Source of the DNA: Halobacterium zhouii
GTDB lineage: Archaea > Halobacteriota > Halobacteria > Halobacteriales > Halobacteriaceae
Assembly: GCF_021249405.1 (NCBI RefSeq)
Contig: NZ_CP089593.1
Span: 1,054,001 to 1,118,000 of the forward strand
Direction of reading: 5' to 3'
Length of the DNA stretch: 64,000 bases
Part shown: piece after piece, positions 27,282-34,839 of the stretch
Layout of the letters: every line of letters begins with the position of its first letter
Position numbering within the stretch: position 1 is the first letter of the stretch
Position numbers and translations under genes: made by a program
Notes under the pieces: generated by a model
The model's input: only the letters and a program-made list of their open reading frames with translations
What the model was told of the DNA's origin: nothing
Database searches by the model: none

Positions 27282-28328
27282 TCACACCAGCGAGTAGATG
27301 TGGTCCATGTAGACCGACCGAACGCGATCACCCCAGTTGTGCGTGTACGTGTCGATGATGTCGTCCGCGACATCCCCGCGGAGATACTTCACGACACCCC
27401 TGTCGCCCGTTCGGTCCCGGAGATGCGTCGTGAAGAAGTGCCGGAAGTAGTGGGGAGTCACGTTCTCGGCGGCGTCCCCACCCACGCGGTACCACCCCGC
27501 GTCTTCGGCGTGGCTACGGACGAACGACCGGACGATGTCCGGAGTGAGCCGCTGTCCCCACGAATCTCTCGTGCTCACGAACAGCGGTTCGGCCGACGAG
27601 GGAGTATCCGGTCGAATCGCTAGCCAGCGAACAAGTGCGGCCCGCAACTCGGGGTCTACTGGGACGAGCGTCACTCGCTTTCGCTTGTTCGAGGCCGTCC
27701 GCTCTTCGCCGTTCACCGTCTCACCACGTGCCACGTCGGGGTCGACGTACAACGTGTCCAGGCGGCCGTCCAGTTGGGCCCGTGTCCCCAGGTCGTAGGA
27801 GTCGTTTACCGCCGGAACACCGAGATTGAGGTCCCGGAGGTCGAGATTACAGAGTTCCCCCACCCGCAGCCCGGTTTTCAGCAGAGTGAGGACGACTGCG
27901 TGCTCGAGCGGATGGTCGATATCGTCTACGAACGACCGCATCCCGTCTACGGACACCTCGCGCCGCGTTGGGTCCGTGTCGATGGACTCGTCCATCTCCT
28001 GCATCACGAGTGCCATCGGATTCTCGTCGAACTCCCCGACCTGGGTCATGTAGCCGTAGAACCTGTTGAGGTAGGATGCATACGTCGCTACCGTAGACTC
28101 CGCGAGTTCCGAACGGAGGCTATGCACCCACGCGAGGCAGTCGCGCCGCTGGGCAGTCCTGGGCGTCACGCCGTCGTCGAGGAACGCCTCGTACTCCCGG
28201 AGCACCCGTCCGTACGCTGTTCGCGTGCGCTCGGACTTTCCGTGATACACCATGTCCTCGAGGAAGAACTCGATGGGGTCCTGGTCGCCGTCGACTCCGT
28301 CCTGCTGACCAGTGACTTCGCCGCTCAT
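27282..28328 (-). CDS. Tyrosine recombinase / XerCD-like integrase
   Basis: The 348-residue protein has an N-terminal SAM-like DNA-binding domain (GKSERTRTAYGRVLREYEAF and VATYASYLNRFYGYM). The catalytic domain shows the first Arg in TGLRVGELCNL, the HxxR box in HYFRHFFTTHL, and a C-terminal YTHNWGDRVRSVYMDH in which a Tyr acts as nucleophile. It is complete. Its ATG overlaps the stop of the DUF5805 gene (ATGA), so the pair is one operon. Such pairs typically mark haloarchaeal integrative elements. Confidence 0.92.
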   Translation of the reverse strand: MSGEVTGQQDGVDGDQDPIEFFLEDMVYHGKSERTRTAYGRVLREYEAFLDDGVTPRTAQRRDCLAWVHSLRSELAESTVATYASYLNRFYGYMTQVGEFDENPMALVMQEMDESIDTDPTRREVSVDGMRSFVDDIDHPLEHAVVLTLLKTGLRVGELCNLDLRDLNLGVPAVNDSYDLGTRAQLDGRLDTLYVDPDVARGETVNGEERTASNKRKRVTLVPVDPELRAALVRWLAIRPDTPSSAEPLFVSTRDSWGQRLTPDIVRSFVRSHAEDAGWYRVGGDAAENVTPHYFRHFFTTHLRDRTGDRGVVKYLRGDVADDIIDTYTHNWGDRVRSVYMDHIYSLV

Positions 28329-28708
28329 GCATCCTCCGGAAGGGTGTACCCACCCTCGCGTGGATCGTGGCGAATCTGGCCCGCCTCAGTGAGAGACTGG
28401 ATAGTCTCGTCGAGTCTATCCTCGAGGTCACCGGAGACTGTCGCGACCAGTTCGTCCCAGGTCACGACCTCGTCTGCAGACAGGGACTCGAGGACACGGT
28501 CTTCGAGGCCGCCACCCCTGGGGTTAGCGTCCGGAGAACCACCTTCCTCGACGTCGCTGAGGAAGTCGCGACGTCCGGCCTGCACCATCGTCCGTAGGAA
28601 CTCGCTCTGGCTCATATCCAGGTCTTCAGCGTGTTCGGTCCACTGCTGTTTCTGGTCGGGCGGCACGTACGTCTTCACGACGGCGCGGTCGGTGCGCTGG
28701 TCGGCCAT
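28325..28708 (-). CDS. DUF5805 family protein, integrase partner
   Basis: The 127-residue protein starts MADQRTDRAVVKTYVPPDQKQQ. It has a ribbon-helix-helix-like N-terminal segment (LDMSQSEFLRTMVQAGRRDF) and a winged-helix C-terminal part (VVTWDELVATVSGDLEDRLDE and then GGYTLPEDA). It is commonly found directly upstream of haloarchaeal tyrosine recombinases, and it overlaps the recombinase here by four bases. It is likely a DNA-binding accessory or regulator of recombination. Confidence 0.82.
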   Translation of the reverse strand: MADQRTDRAVVKTYVPPDQKQQWTEHAEDLDMSQSEFLRTMVQAGRRDFLSDVEEGGSPDANPRGGGLEDRVLESLSADEVVTWDELVATVSGDLEDRLDETIQSLTEAGQIRHDPREGGYTLPEDA

Positions 28709-28803
28709 ACTCGCCTCGTTTCGTGGCTACACCTTCAATGTTACCCAATAACCAGATAAATACACTTATCCTCTCCCACAGGCATCTATCGGAGTCGATA
28801 TTA

Positions 28804-28887
28804 GTGCCATTGGGACAGATTAGGCAGAGAAATGTGCCCTTTGGGCAGATAATAGTTATTAACTGATGGTGCCTTAGACACAGATAA
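28804..28887 (+). repeat. Three iteron-like direct repeats upstream of DUF5805-recombinase operon
   Basis: GTGCCATTGGGACAGATTA at 28804-28822, GTGCCCTTTGGGCAGATAA at 28834-28852 and GTGCCTTAGACACAGATAA at 28869-28887 share GTGCC at one end and CAGAT at the other, with starts 30 and 35 bp apart. A weaker fourth copy ending CCAGATAA lies at 28740-28759. Position and spacing suit a binding array for the recombinase or DUF5805 protein. Confidence 0.55.
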
Positions 28888-29671
28888 AATATCGGTTAGA
28901 GATCGTCTTTGGTAGACAACAGCCGGCCAGACTCCCTGGCTCGGGCTACAGACATCCAAGCTTGAAGACAGCGATCGCACTGGTGTGGAAAAATTCTCGG
29001 CTGAATCACGTCGGATACTACGAACGAACAGGCCAGCCACTGGGCGTCGTTTCGGAAAGTCGAGTTGCTCTCGTACTTCTCTATCGGCCGGGTTCCCCGC
29101 CAAGATAAGGAGTGAGTCAACGCCACAGATCCCCGGACAGAACACCGAATCGCGGCACCTACTGTAAACGACGGCACTCTACAGCCCACGCCGCGGACGA
29201 TATTCTCTCCCCCGTCAGTTTCGGCAGGCCATCGTACAGCTGGGGCATCCAGCGACCACGTGGGACACGCCTCCCGGACACGAGTTCGTGGACAGGAAAC
29301 CCCGGGGTTCGGAGGCGTGGAACGGGTATCCCGCGGCCCGACCTGCGAGCTGGATCGGACACTCGGCCGGCGGTAGCTCGATGGTCGTGGGTTAGGACGT
29401 TCAACCAGAGTACGGAGTGCCAGGAGGTAGACGTGAGAGGTGTTGTCGGCTGTCCAGAGTATCTTCTACCGGTGCCAGCGGAGCAACCACGGCGCAACGA
29501 GTGATTGACCAGGTCTACCTGCTTCTGCTGGTCGTGTAACCAAAAGTCTCCGCGAGTTCCGTGGCACTTTCGTTCCAAACTATCTGTAGCAACTTTGCCC
29601 CATTACCGCCCAAACTGTTCGGTTTCTGGGACTCACCTGCACCAGTTCGGGGAGCCCGATTGTTCGCTGGC

Positions 29672-29697
29672 GAACTCATAAACTGTATTCTGGGATA
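29672..29697 (-). repeat. Right copy of the 26-bp inverted repeat
   Basis: On the minus strand the sequence reads TATCCCAGAATA-CA-GTTTA-T-GAGTTC, matching 27245-27270 in every block and spacing. The two copies bound a 2.45-kb segment containing only the recombinase operon and its upstream iterons. Confidence 0.55.
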
Positions 29698-29710
29698 CAA
29701 AGGCTGCACC

Positions 29711-29724
29711 CAGTAGTTCCGAAC
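29711..29724 (+). repeat. 14-bp repeat copy 1 (inverted partner at 38237-38250)
   Basis: CAGTAGTTCCGAAC here occurs as its exact reverse complement at 38237-38250, 8.5 kb away near the right end of the island, with TGCAC adjoining in both copies. It may be an element end or chance. Confidence 0.35.
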
Positions 29725-29849
29725 CTGGGGTAGTTTTTCGGGGTGCTACGAACTTCTCGCCATCGAGATTGACGATTCGTATCAGGAATCTACTGGAAAC
29801 ACTTAGCACGGCACCGACTCTCCAGAAAAAGTGTACTCTATGCTCGTTA

Positions 29850-29879
29850 TATCCTTTAAATAGGATAGCGCGAAACGCG
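29850..29879 (-). terminator. Tandem hairpins after the transposase gene
   Basis: Reading on the minus strand beyond the stop at 29888, CGCG-TTT-CGCG is followed by TATCCT-ATTTAA-AGGATA, two perfect inverted repeats. They could end transcription or protect the IS from read-through. Confidence 0.4.
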
Positions 29880-29887
29880 AAGTCAAC

Positions 29888-31501
29888 CTACGTGAGAAGA
29901 CGGCGTGCTTCCACCGCATTGATGAACCGCTTGGCCTTCACGCGCGGCTTGCTACGCGTCTCATAGACCTCTATGCTCTGCTGAATGAGGAAGTCAATCA
30001 GCCGCCAAAGGTTGTACAGTAACATCCCAAACGCGAAGTGGAACAACCGAACTACGGGGTCGTTGGAGGTCGTCCACGGGAGGAACGTCTTCAGCGTCCT
30101 GTACTGCGTCTCAATGCCCCACCGCCTCCGATAGCGGTTCATCACCCGCTCCGTCTCCGCCCGCTCGACGGCGCTCGCGTCATTCACCTCCTCGTTTGTG
30201 TAGAAGGCAGTCACGTCAGCATCGCTCTGGGTGGCTGGGACGAGCGCCAACGTCGTCTCCGCCCGCACTCGTGTCCCACTCCCCTGCTGGTCGCCGTAGA
30301 ACCCGTAGTTTTCCTTCACTGCGACATCCTCACTCATCCGTTGAATCGCCCGCTTGATTCGCGCGTTCTTCGGGACGGGGATGACATAATTAACGCGGTG
30401 TTCGTGGAGCACGCGAATGATGTCCGTTGCCGCGAAATGCCGGTCGGCGTACACCGTATCGATACTCACGTGCGCTTGAGCCATACCCAGCAGTTCCTCC
30501 ACGACTGCGCCAGGTCGTTTCCCCTCGGGCACCGGCAGGAAGCCCAGCACGAAGCGCACGTTGTCCCCCACGATAGAGATGGACGCGTATCGGTGCGCCC
30601 AGTCGTGGTCCTTGTCCTGATACCCCGTTCGGTCCCAGACCCACTTGCTGTCCCGGTCCTGCCCGTAGTACGCGACATCGGTGTAGTCGATGGCGACATC
30701 CACTGGCCGGTCGAATTCTAAGTGTCGCTTCGCCTGATTGACCATCAGGCCGATTGAATTGTGCGCTCGGCGCTGAATCCCGTCTCGGTCGCACTGCTTG
30801 ATGTAATGGAGATGGGTGTCCCCGGTCGGACCCCCCGAATCGCGGTCGGTGTTGTCGCCGTAAATCTCCGCCCCCTGCTCCGCCGCGAGGGCTCGAACCC
30901 CCATCGCGCACTCCATTTCGAGAAAGGCGTTGCGGTGGTACTGCAGATTCTGCGCGCGGTCCGGGAGGTATCCCCACTCGTCCGCCACAAGTTGCACCAT
31001 CTCACGGGGGACATCCCGCAACCTCTCGCGGATGAGGCGGCTCTCCGTCCGTTCCGATACACCACCTGCATCGGCGGGTTCGAGAGACGAACCTCCAATC
31101 GGGTGGTTCTCCGCACGAGCGCGGTTACGCGTCCACCCCGCCTTCCGTTTAATTGAGGCCTTGAGGTCGTCGGTGATGTACCCAGACTCCCAGTACCGCC
31201 AGAACGACGATTGGTCGGGCGGACCATCGGCGAATCCGAGCGCGGTCGCCGCTTCGGGGTCGTTGGCGAGGCGTCGCGCCAACTCGGGAAATGACCAATC
31301 GGCGACCTCCTTGGCGAACAGCGCCCGCAGAACCGCCTCAGTCTCGTAGTCAGGGTCCTCGCGTCGGTCCTCGTCAGGCCGGAACGGAACGTCGAGTCGG
31401 CCTGTGATGTCGAGAATTCCCGCATCGGGCTTCGACTCCAGTAGGTCACGGACCGCCTTCTGGAATCTCGTCTGTGCTGGATAGTCACTCGGGTCCGACA
31501 T
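29888..31501 (-). mobile_element. DDE transposase of a haloarchaeal insertion sequence
   Basis: The 537-residue transposase is intact. An N-terminal helical domain (EAVLRALFAKEVADWSFPELARRL) is followed by an RNase-H-like core with D in VAIDYTDVAYYG, D in TVYADRHFAATD and E in RRWGIETQYRTLKTF, the DDE triad of IS4-related elements. FAFGMLLYNLWRL near the C-terminus is also typical. No convincing terminal inverted repeats or target duplication were found by eye, so the boundaries of the element remain unset and only the gene is given. Confidence 0.85.
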
Positions 31502-31634
31502 CTATCGGATTATAGACGCGGCCTCCGCACTGCCAACACTCGGTAAACGACGCCCGACCCCATGAATCCCCGGATTCGACCCTGTTCGCGGCTGCTGAGC
31601 CAGATAACAAGGTTCGATGCCCCACCAAATGTGC

Positions 31635-32282
31635 TCACACATCGGGCGGGGTGAGACTCTTCATGTTGAAGTCCGACCTCGGGATGTACCGGCCCGCGAG
31701 GACGGCGAGGGCGCGCGTTCGCTTGATGTCCGCGAGGTTGTGCATCAATAGTGATGTCCAGTCACCGGTCTCGTGGGTCTCCACGGCGCTTGAACTGTCC
31801 TCGAATGGGTCACAGTCCTCCTCCCCTACGAGTTCGTCGTAGACGCTCACGAGGTCGCTCGCCTCCCCCGTGTCGAAGCGTTCCATCATATCCATCGTGT
31901 CCGCGTACGCCACATCGGGGAACGGCCACGCGGCGTCCCGACGGACGCACGCACTTCGGAGGAACGGCAGGTCGAACCCGCCGCGCCACCGCTCGCCGTT
32001 GTACGCGGTCAGGTAATGGCGGTCGCCGTCGATGGTGCTGGTCGCGAAATCCTCTAACCCCGCGAGCAGGCGCTCCTCGCTCTGGTACACCGACACCCGG
32101 ATGTTCGACCCGGATTCGTGTTCCACGGCGGCGGCGAGCCGACCCGCGTCGGCGTCCCGGTCCGTCGTGTTCAGAGCCAGCCACGACCCCATGTCCGTGG
32201 TCAGGCCCGCAACGGTGACGACCGACCCGGGCTCCAAGCCCGAGGTCTCGATGTCGAACGCGATGGGACTGAGGTTTCCCAT
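31635..32282 (-). CDS. DEDD-type 3'-5' exonuclease-like protein (RNase H fold)
   Basis: The 215-residue protein starts MGNLSPIAFDIETSGLEPG. FDIET is exonuclease motif I. YNGERWRGGFDLPFLRS provides motif II with its Asp, and LLMHNLADIKRTRALAVLAG gives motif III with an H-x3-D spacing. It resembles the stand-alone PolB/DnaQ-like exonuclease domains of archaeal elements. It is transcribed divergently from orc1/cdc6 across 145 bp that contain paired inverted repeats, which suggests a replication or repair role in an integrated replicon. Confidence 0.72.
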   Translation of the reverse strand: MGNLSPIAFDIETSGLEPGSVVTVAGLTTDMGSWLALNTTDRDADAGRLAAAVEHESGSNIRVSVYQSEERLLAGLEDFATSTIDGDRHYLTAYNGERWRGGFDLPFLRSACVRRDAAWPFPDVAYADTMDMMERFDTGEASDLVSVYDELVGEEDCDPFEDSSSAVETHETGDWTSLLMHNLADIKRTRALAVLAGRYIPRSDFNMKSLTPPDV

Positions 32283-32321
32283 ACGACCGTATCCGGGGGC
32301 GTGGATGGTAAGCTCGCGAGT

Positions 32322-32346
32322 GCGGTTTCCAGTTTTCCGAAACCGC
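32322..32346. repeat. 25-bp inverted repeat, 8-bp arms (possible ORB-like origin element)
   Basis: GCGGTTTC and GAAACCGC form perfect 8-bp arms around a 9-nt spacer (CAGTTTTCC). It lies between the divergent exonuclease and orc1/cdc6 genes. A second repeat of the same geometry follows at 32376-32400. Confidence 0.55.
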
Positions 32347-32375
32347 TTCGCTCCCGCCCGGGCGCGAATTGGAAG

Positions 32376-32400
32376 AAGTGGAACTCACCCACTTCCACTT
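32376..32400. promoter_or_regulatory. Second 25-bp inverted repeat abutting the orc1/cdc6 promoter
   Basis: AAGTGGAA and TTCCACTT are perfect 8-bp arms around a 9-nt spacer (CTCACCCAC). It runs into a TATA-like CTTATTAT at 32398-32405, about 25 bp before the orc1/cdc6 ATG. The position suits an origin recognition box that also autoregulates the initiator gene. Confidence 0.55.
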
Positions 32401-32427
32401 ATTATGTAAGCGAGCACACTAGTCAGT

Positions 32428-33432
32428 ATGATACGCGATGCACGCGTCCTCCAGCCCGAGTTCGTCCCAGGAGATATCGTGCATCGCACCCAGGAGGTTC
32501 GTGCCCTGTCCAACGCACTCGAACCCGTCACAAGGGGGCAAACGGGCGAAACCGCGCTCCTCCACGGGCCGTCTGGCTCGGGGAAGACGTGCATCGCCCG
32601 CTTTGCCACGGACCGCCTCCGCGAGACTGTCCTTGACCTCACTACCCAATATGTGAACTGCTGGGAGGACTACTCGCGGTTCAAAACGCTCTACCGGGTT
32701 CTCGAAGGGGTCGACCGCACCCTAAACATCCACCGACAGTCAACGCCGAAGGACGAACTGCTTGAGCGCCTTCGAGAGTACGACGGCCCACCTTACGTCG
32801 TCATCCTTGACGAGGTTGACCAGTTGGAGGACACGCGCGTCCTCTACGAACTGTACCGTACGCGCGGGCTAACGATGGTGCTCATTGCCAATCGAGAGGA
32901 CGCCCTGTTCGGCCCGCTGGATGACCGGGTGGCGAGTCGTCTTCGGGCGGCCACGCGAATCGGTTTCGACTGTTACACCGTCGATGAACTCGTCGGGATT
33001 TTGGAGCCCCGAGTTGAACGCGGACTTCGCGAGGGGGCCGTGACGAGCGCCCAGTTGGCGATGATTGCGGACGCGGCGGCGGGCGACGCACGTGTCGGTA
33101 TCGAGGTGCTGCGGGTGGCCGCCCGGCGCGCGAGCAACCAACAGTTAGACAGCGTGTCGGACGACGCGATTCGGAACGCGGTTCCGGAAGCGAACGCGGA
33201 AATTCGCCAGCGGAACGTGGAGATGTTGACCGCCGACCAACGCATCGTCTACGAGATTATCGCCGACAGAGAGGAGGTAACGCCGAGTGAGTTGTACGCG
33301 GCGTACCGCGAACGGGCGGACGACCCGAAGACGAACCGCACCGTGCGAAACTATCTTCAGAAGATGGAGCGGTACAACCTCATTCGAGCGGACGGAGAGA
33401 ATCGTGGACGGTCGTACTCCTCGGTTTTGTAG
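32428..33432 (+). CDS. Orc1/Cdc6 family replication initiator
   Basis: The 334-residue AAA+ ATPase has Walker A GPSGSGKT (about residues 47-54), Walker B VVILDEVDQL (about 124-133), a sensor-1 Asn in MVLIANRED and a sensor-2 Arg region (GIEVLRVAARRA). A winged-helix domain occupies about 245-334 (VTPSELYAAYRERADDPKT and KMERYNLIRADGENRGRSYS). It is somewhat shorter than chromosomal Orc1 proteins, as usual for plasmid or island copies. A TATA box immediately upstream indicates a leaderless mRNA. It precedes the two-gene unit by about 90 bp. Confidence 0.9.
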   Translation: MIRDARVLQPEFVPGDIVHRTQEVRALSNALEPVTRGQTGETALLHGPSGSGKTCIARFATDRLRETVLDLTTQYVNCWEDYSRFKTLYRVLEGVDRTLNIHRQSTPKDELLERLREYDGPPYVVILDEVDQLEDTRVLYELYRTRGLTMVLIANREDALFGPLDDRVASRLRAATRIGFDCYTVDELVGILEPRVERGLREGAVTSAQLAMIADAAAGDARVGIEVLRVAARRASNQQLDSVSDDAIRNAVPEANAEIRQRNVEMLTADQRIVYEIIADREEVTPSELYAAYRERADDPKTNRTVRNYLQKMERYNLIRADGENRGRSYSSVL

Positions 33433-33519
33433 CGCACAGCACATTTGGATGGGTTTTCTCGGTAACCGTCGGTTGGAGGTGGCAAAATGTTTAACAGATT
33501 TGGTTGCAGATTATACGTA

Positions 33520-34839
33520 ATGTCTGGTTACGGGGTCCCATCTCTATCTGACGACGAAAAGGAAATCGTCCGAGCCGTGGTTGACACGTTCGACCATAGC
33601 GAGATAAATCACCTAAAGGAGATATTCGAGGGGACCCCAACGGACCTCCGGCGGTACTACGGGGAGAATCCATCAGAAGCAGGGACTAAACGGGGAGTTG
33701 CGGAATCTCTGGTTCGCGAGCATCCCGAAGAGGTTGAAGGAATCCTTCACGATATCGACAACACGACCCTGAAGAAAAACGAGTTCGAGAAGAACCTCGT
33801 GGCCGAGGGGATTCCCGGAGAACTCGTCGATGAGCTTGAACCGACCACGCGGCGGTTGATGGTGTTCGCATACCACCTGTTGTACAACGAGGAGGACTTC
33901 GGAGCGAAGCTGCGATTGCTGAAACTCAACTCTCGCCTGTTCAAGGAGACCACGGAACGGACGTACAAGTACGGCCGAGAGCGGTTCGACCTGGAGAACT
34001 TCGAGGGGGAGGTAAAGCGCCACGTACGACAGCGGAACGCCGACCTTCACCGCCCGTTTACCATCAGGTATCACGAGGACGAGGACAACGACACGATTTT
34101 CCTCGATTTCTACAAGGAAACTGCGCGCGTGATGCAGAATATCTTCAAGCGGAGAAAGGATGGGCTGGAGGAGACGGACGCGAGCTACCCGACGGTCACG
34201 CACGAGTCGGGGTATGCCATTAAAACCCTTCTTTGCCGGGTGGACACGTCGTCCGATGAAGCGGTCAAATTCGTCTTCAAGACGAATCCGACAAGCCGCT
34301 GGAAATCGGAGATGGAGAAGTTCTTCGAGTCCGTGGCCCACATTGAGAACCCGTTCGACGAGGCGAACCAAGAGGTGGACGAGGGCGCGTCTGAAGTGCT
34401 CGATGCGGCCGTGGAGACAGCGCGCGAGGATGAGGTCTCCGTTGAGGATGTCGAGCAAGCGGTCACGGGAACGATGCAGGACCTCGTAGACGAGTCGCCG
34501 GACGATGACCTCCCCGACATCTCTGAGGGGGACATCAAATGGGTGGGATGGGTGGTGGATGACGACGAGGACACGATGATTGAGTCAGACGACTTCACGG
34601 CGAGAACGCCGCTCCAGAACTACATCCAAGATACGCCAGGAGCCAGCGACCGCTTGTTCCACGTCCTCGACAAAGCCGAGGAGGGGAATCTGGGTCTTCG
34701 ATTCCGGAGCGACTTCGGCGACGGTAACAACGAGCGGTTCATCGTTCGGAGCAAGTTCTGGACCGAGGACGCGCAAGTTGATGAGGCGGCTCGCAACATC
34801 CTGAACACCATCTTCAGGGGTGATGGAGATGCTGACTGA
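33520..34839 (+). CDS. Unknown protein A of an overlapping two-gene island unit
   Basis: The 439-residue protein starts MSGYGVPSLSDDEKEIVRAV. A TTTAAC box about 27 bp upstream supports this ATG rather than the in-frame one at 33487. Residues about 1-70 are helical (DTFDHSEINHLKEIFEGTP) and could be a small protein-protein interaction domain. The middle (about 110-215) is charged and helical. A Glu/Asp-rich segment (about 285-345) precedes a compact C-terminal domain (about 365-439; LRFRSDFGDGNNERFIVRSK). No family was recognised, and there is no membrane segment or nuclease motif. Its end overlaps the next gene by 17 bases. Confidence 0.75.
   Translation: MSGYGVPSLSDDEKEIVRAVVDTFDHSEINHLKEIFEGTPTDLRRYYGENPSEAGTKRGVAESLVREHPEEVEGILHDIDNTTLKKNEFEKNLVAEGIPGELVDELEPTTRRLMVFAYHLLYNEEDFGAKLRLLKLNSRLFKETTERTYKYGRERFDLENFEGEVKRHVRQRNADLHRPFTIRYHEDEDNDTIFLDFYKETARVMQNIFKRRKDGLEETDASYPTVTHESGYAIKTLLCRVDTSSDEAVKFVFKTNPTSRWKSEMEKFFESVAHIENPFDEANQEVDEGASEVLDAAVETAREDEVSVEDVEQAVTGTMQDLVDESPDDDLPDISEGDIKWVGWVVDDDEDTMIESDDFTARTPLQNYIQDTPGASDRLFHVLDKAEEGNLGLRFRSDFGDGNNERFIVRSKFWTEDAQVDEAARNILNTIFRGDGDAD

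Larger units (their letters stand above)
28709..29887. other. 1.2-kb stretch without a confident gene
   Basis: No open frame here has convincing haloarchaeal composition. The best are short minus-strand frames at 28801-29145 (114 codons), 28896-29189 (with QCDRCLQAW) and 29515-29677, none with recognised homology. The segment holds three to four iteron-like repeats at 28804-28887, the right copy of the 26-bp inverted repeat at 29672-29697, half of a distant 14-bp inverted repeat at 29711-29724, and hairpins just after the transposase stop. It may contain decayed genes. Confidence 0.5.

Noticed and set aside
28896..29189. 97-codon ORF with a CxxC motif (QCDRCLQAW)
   Set aside because: Single Cys pair only, overlapping frames in the same strand, and no support for a start; possibly a decayed zinc-finger gene but not callable.
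29159..29578. 139-codon minus-strand ORF in the geneless region
   Set aside because: Basic, Arg/Trp-rich composition unlike haloarchaeal proteins, with no recognised motif or promoter.
29515..29677. Short ORF with a TATA-like box just before its ATG
   Set aside because: The box and ATG lie inside the 26-bp inverted repeat, and the 54-residue product shows no fold-like pattern; the promoter resemblance is better explained by the repeat.
29700..31640. Terminal inverted repeats for the insertion sequence
   Set aside because: No matching ends or target duplication were found by eye on both sides of the transposase gene, so no IS boundaries are given.
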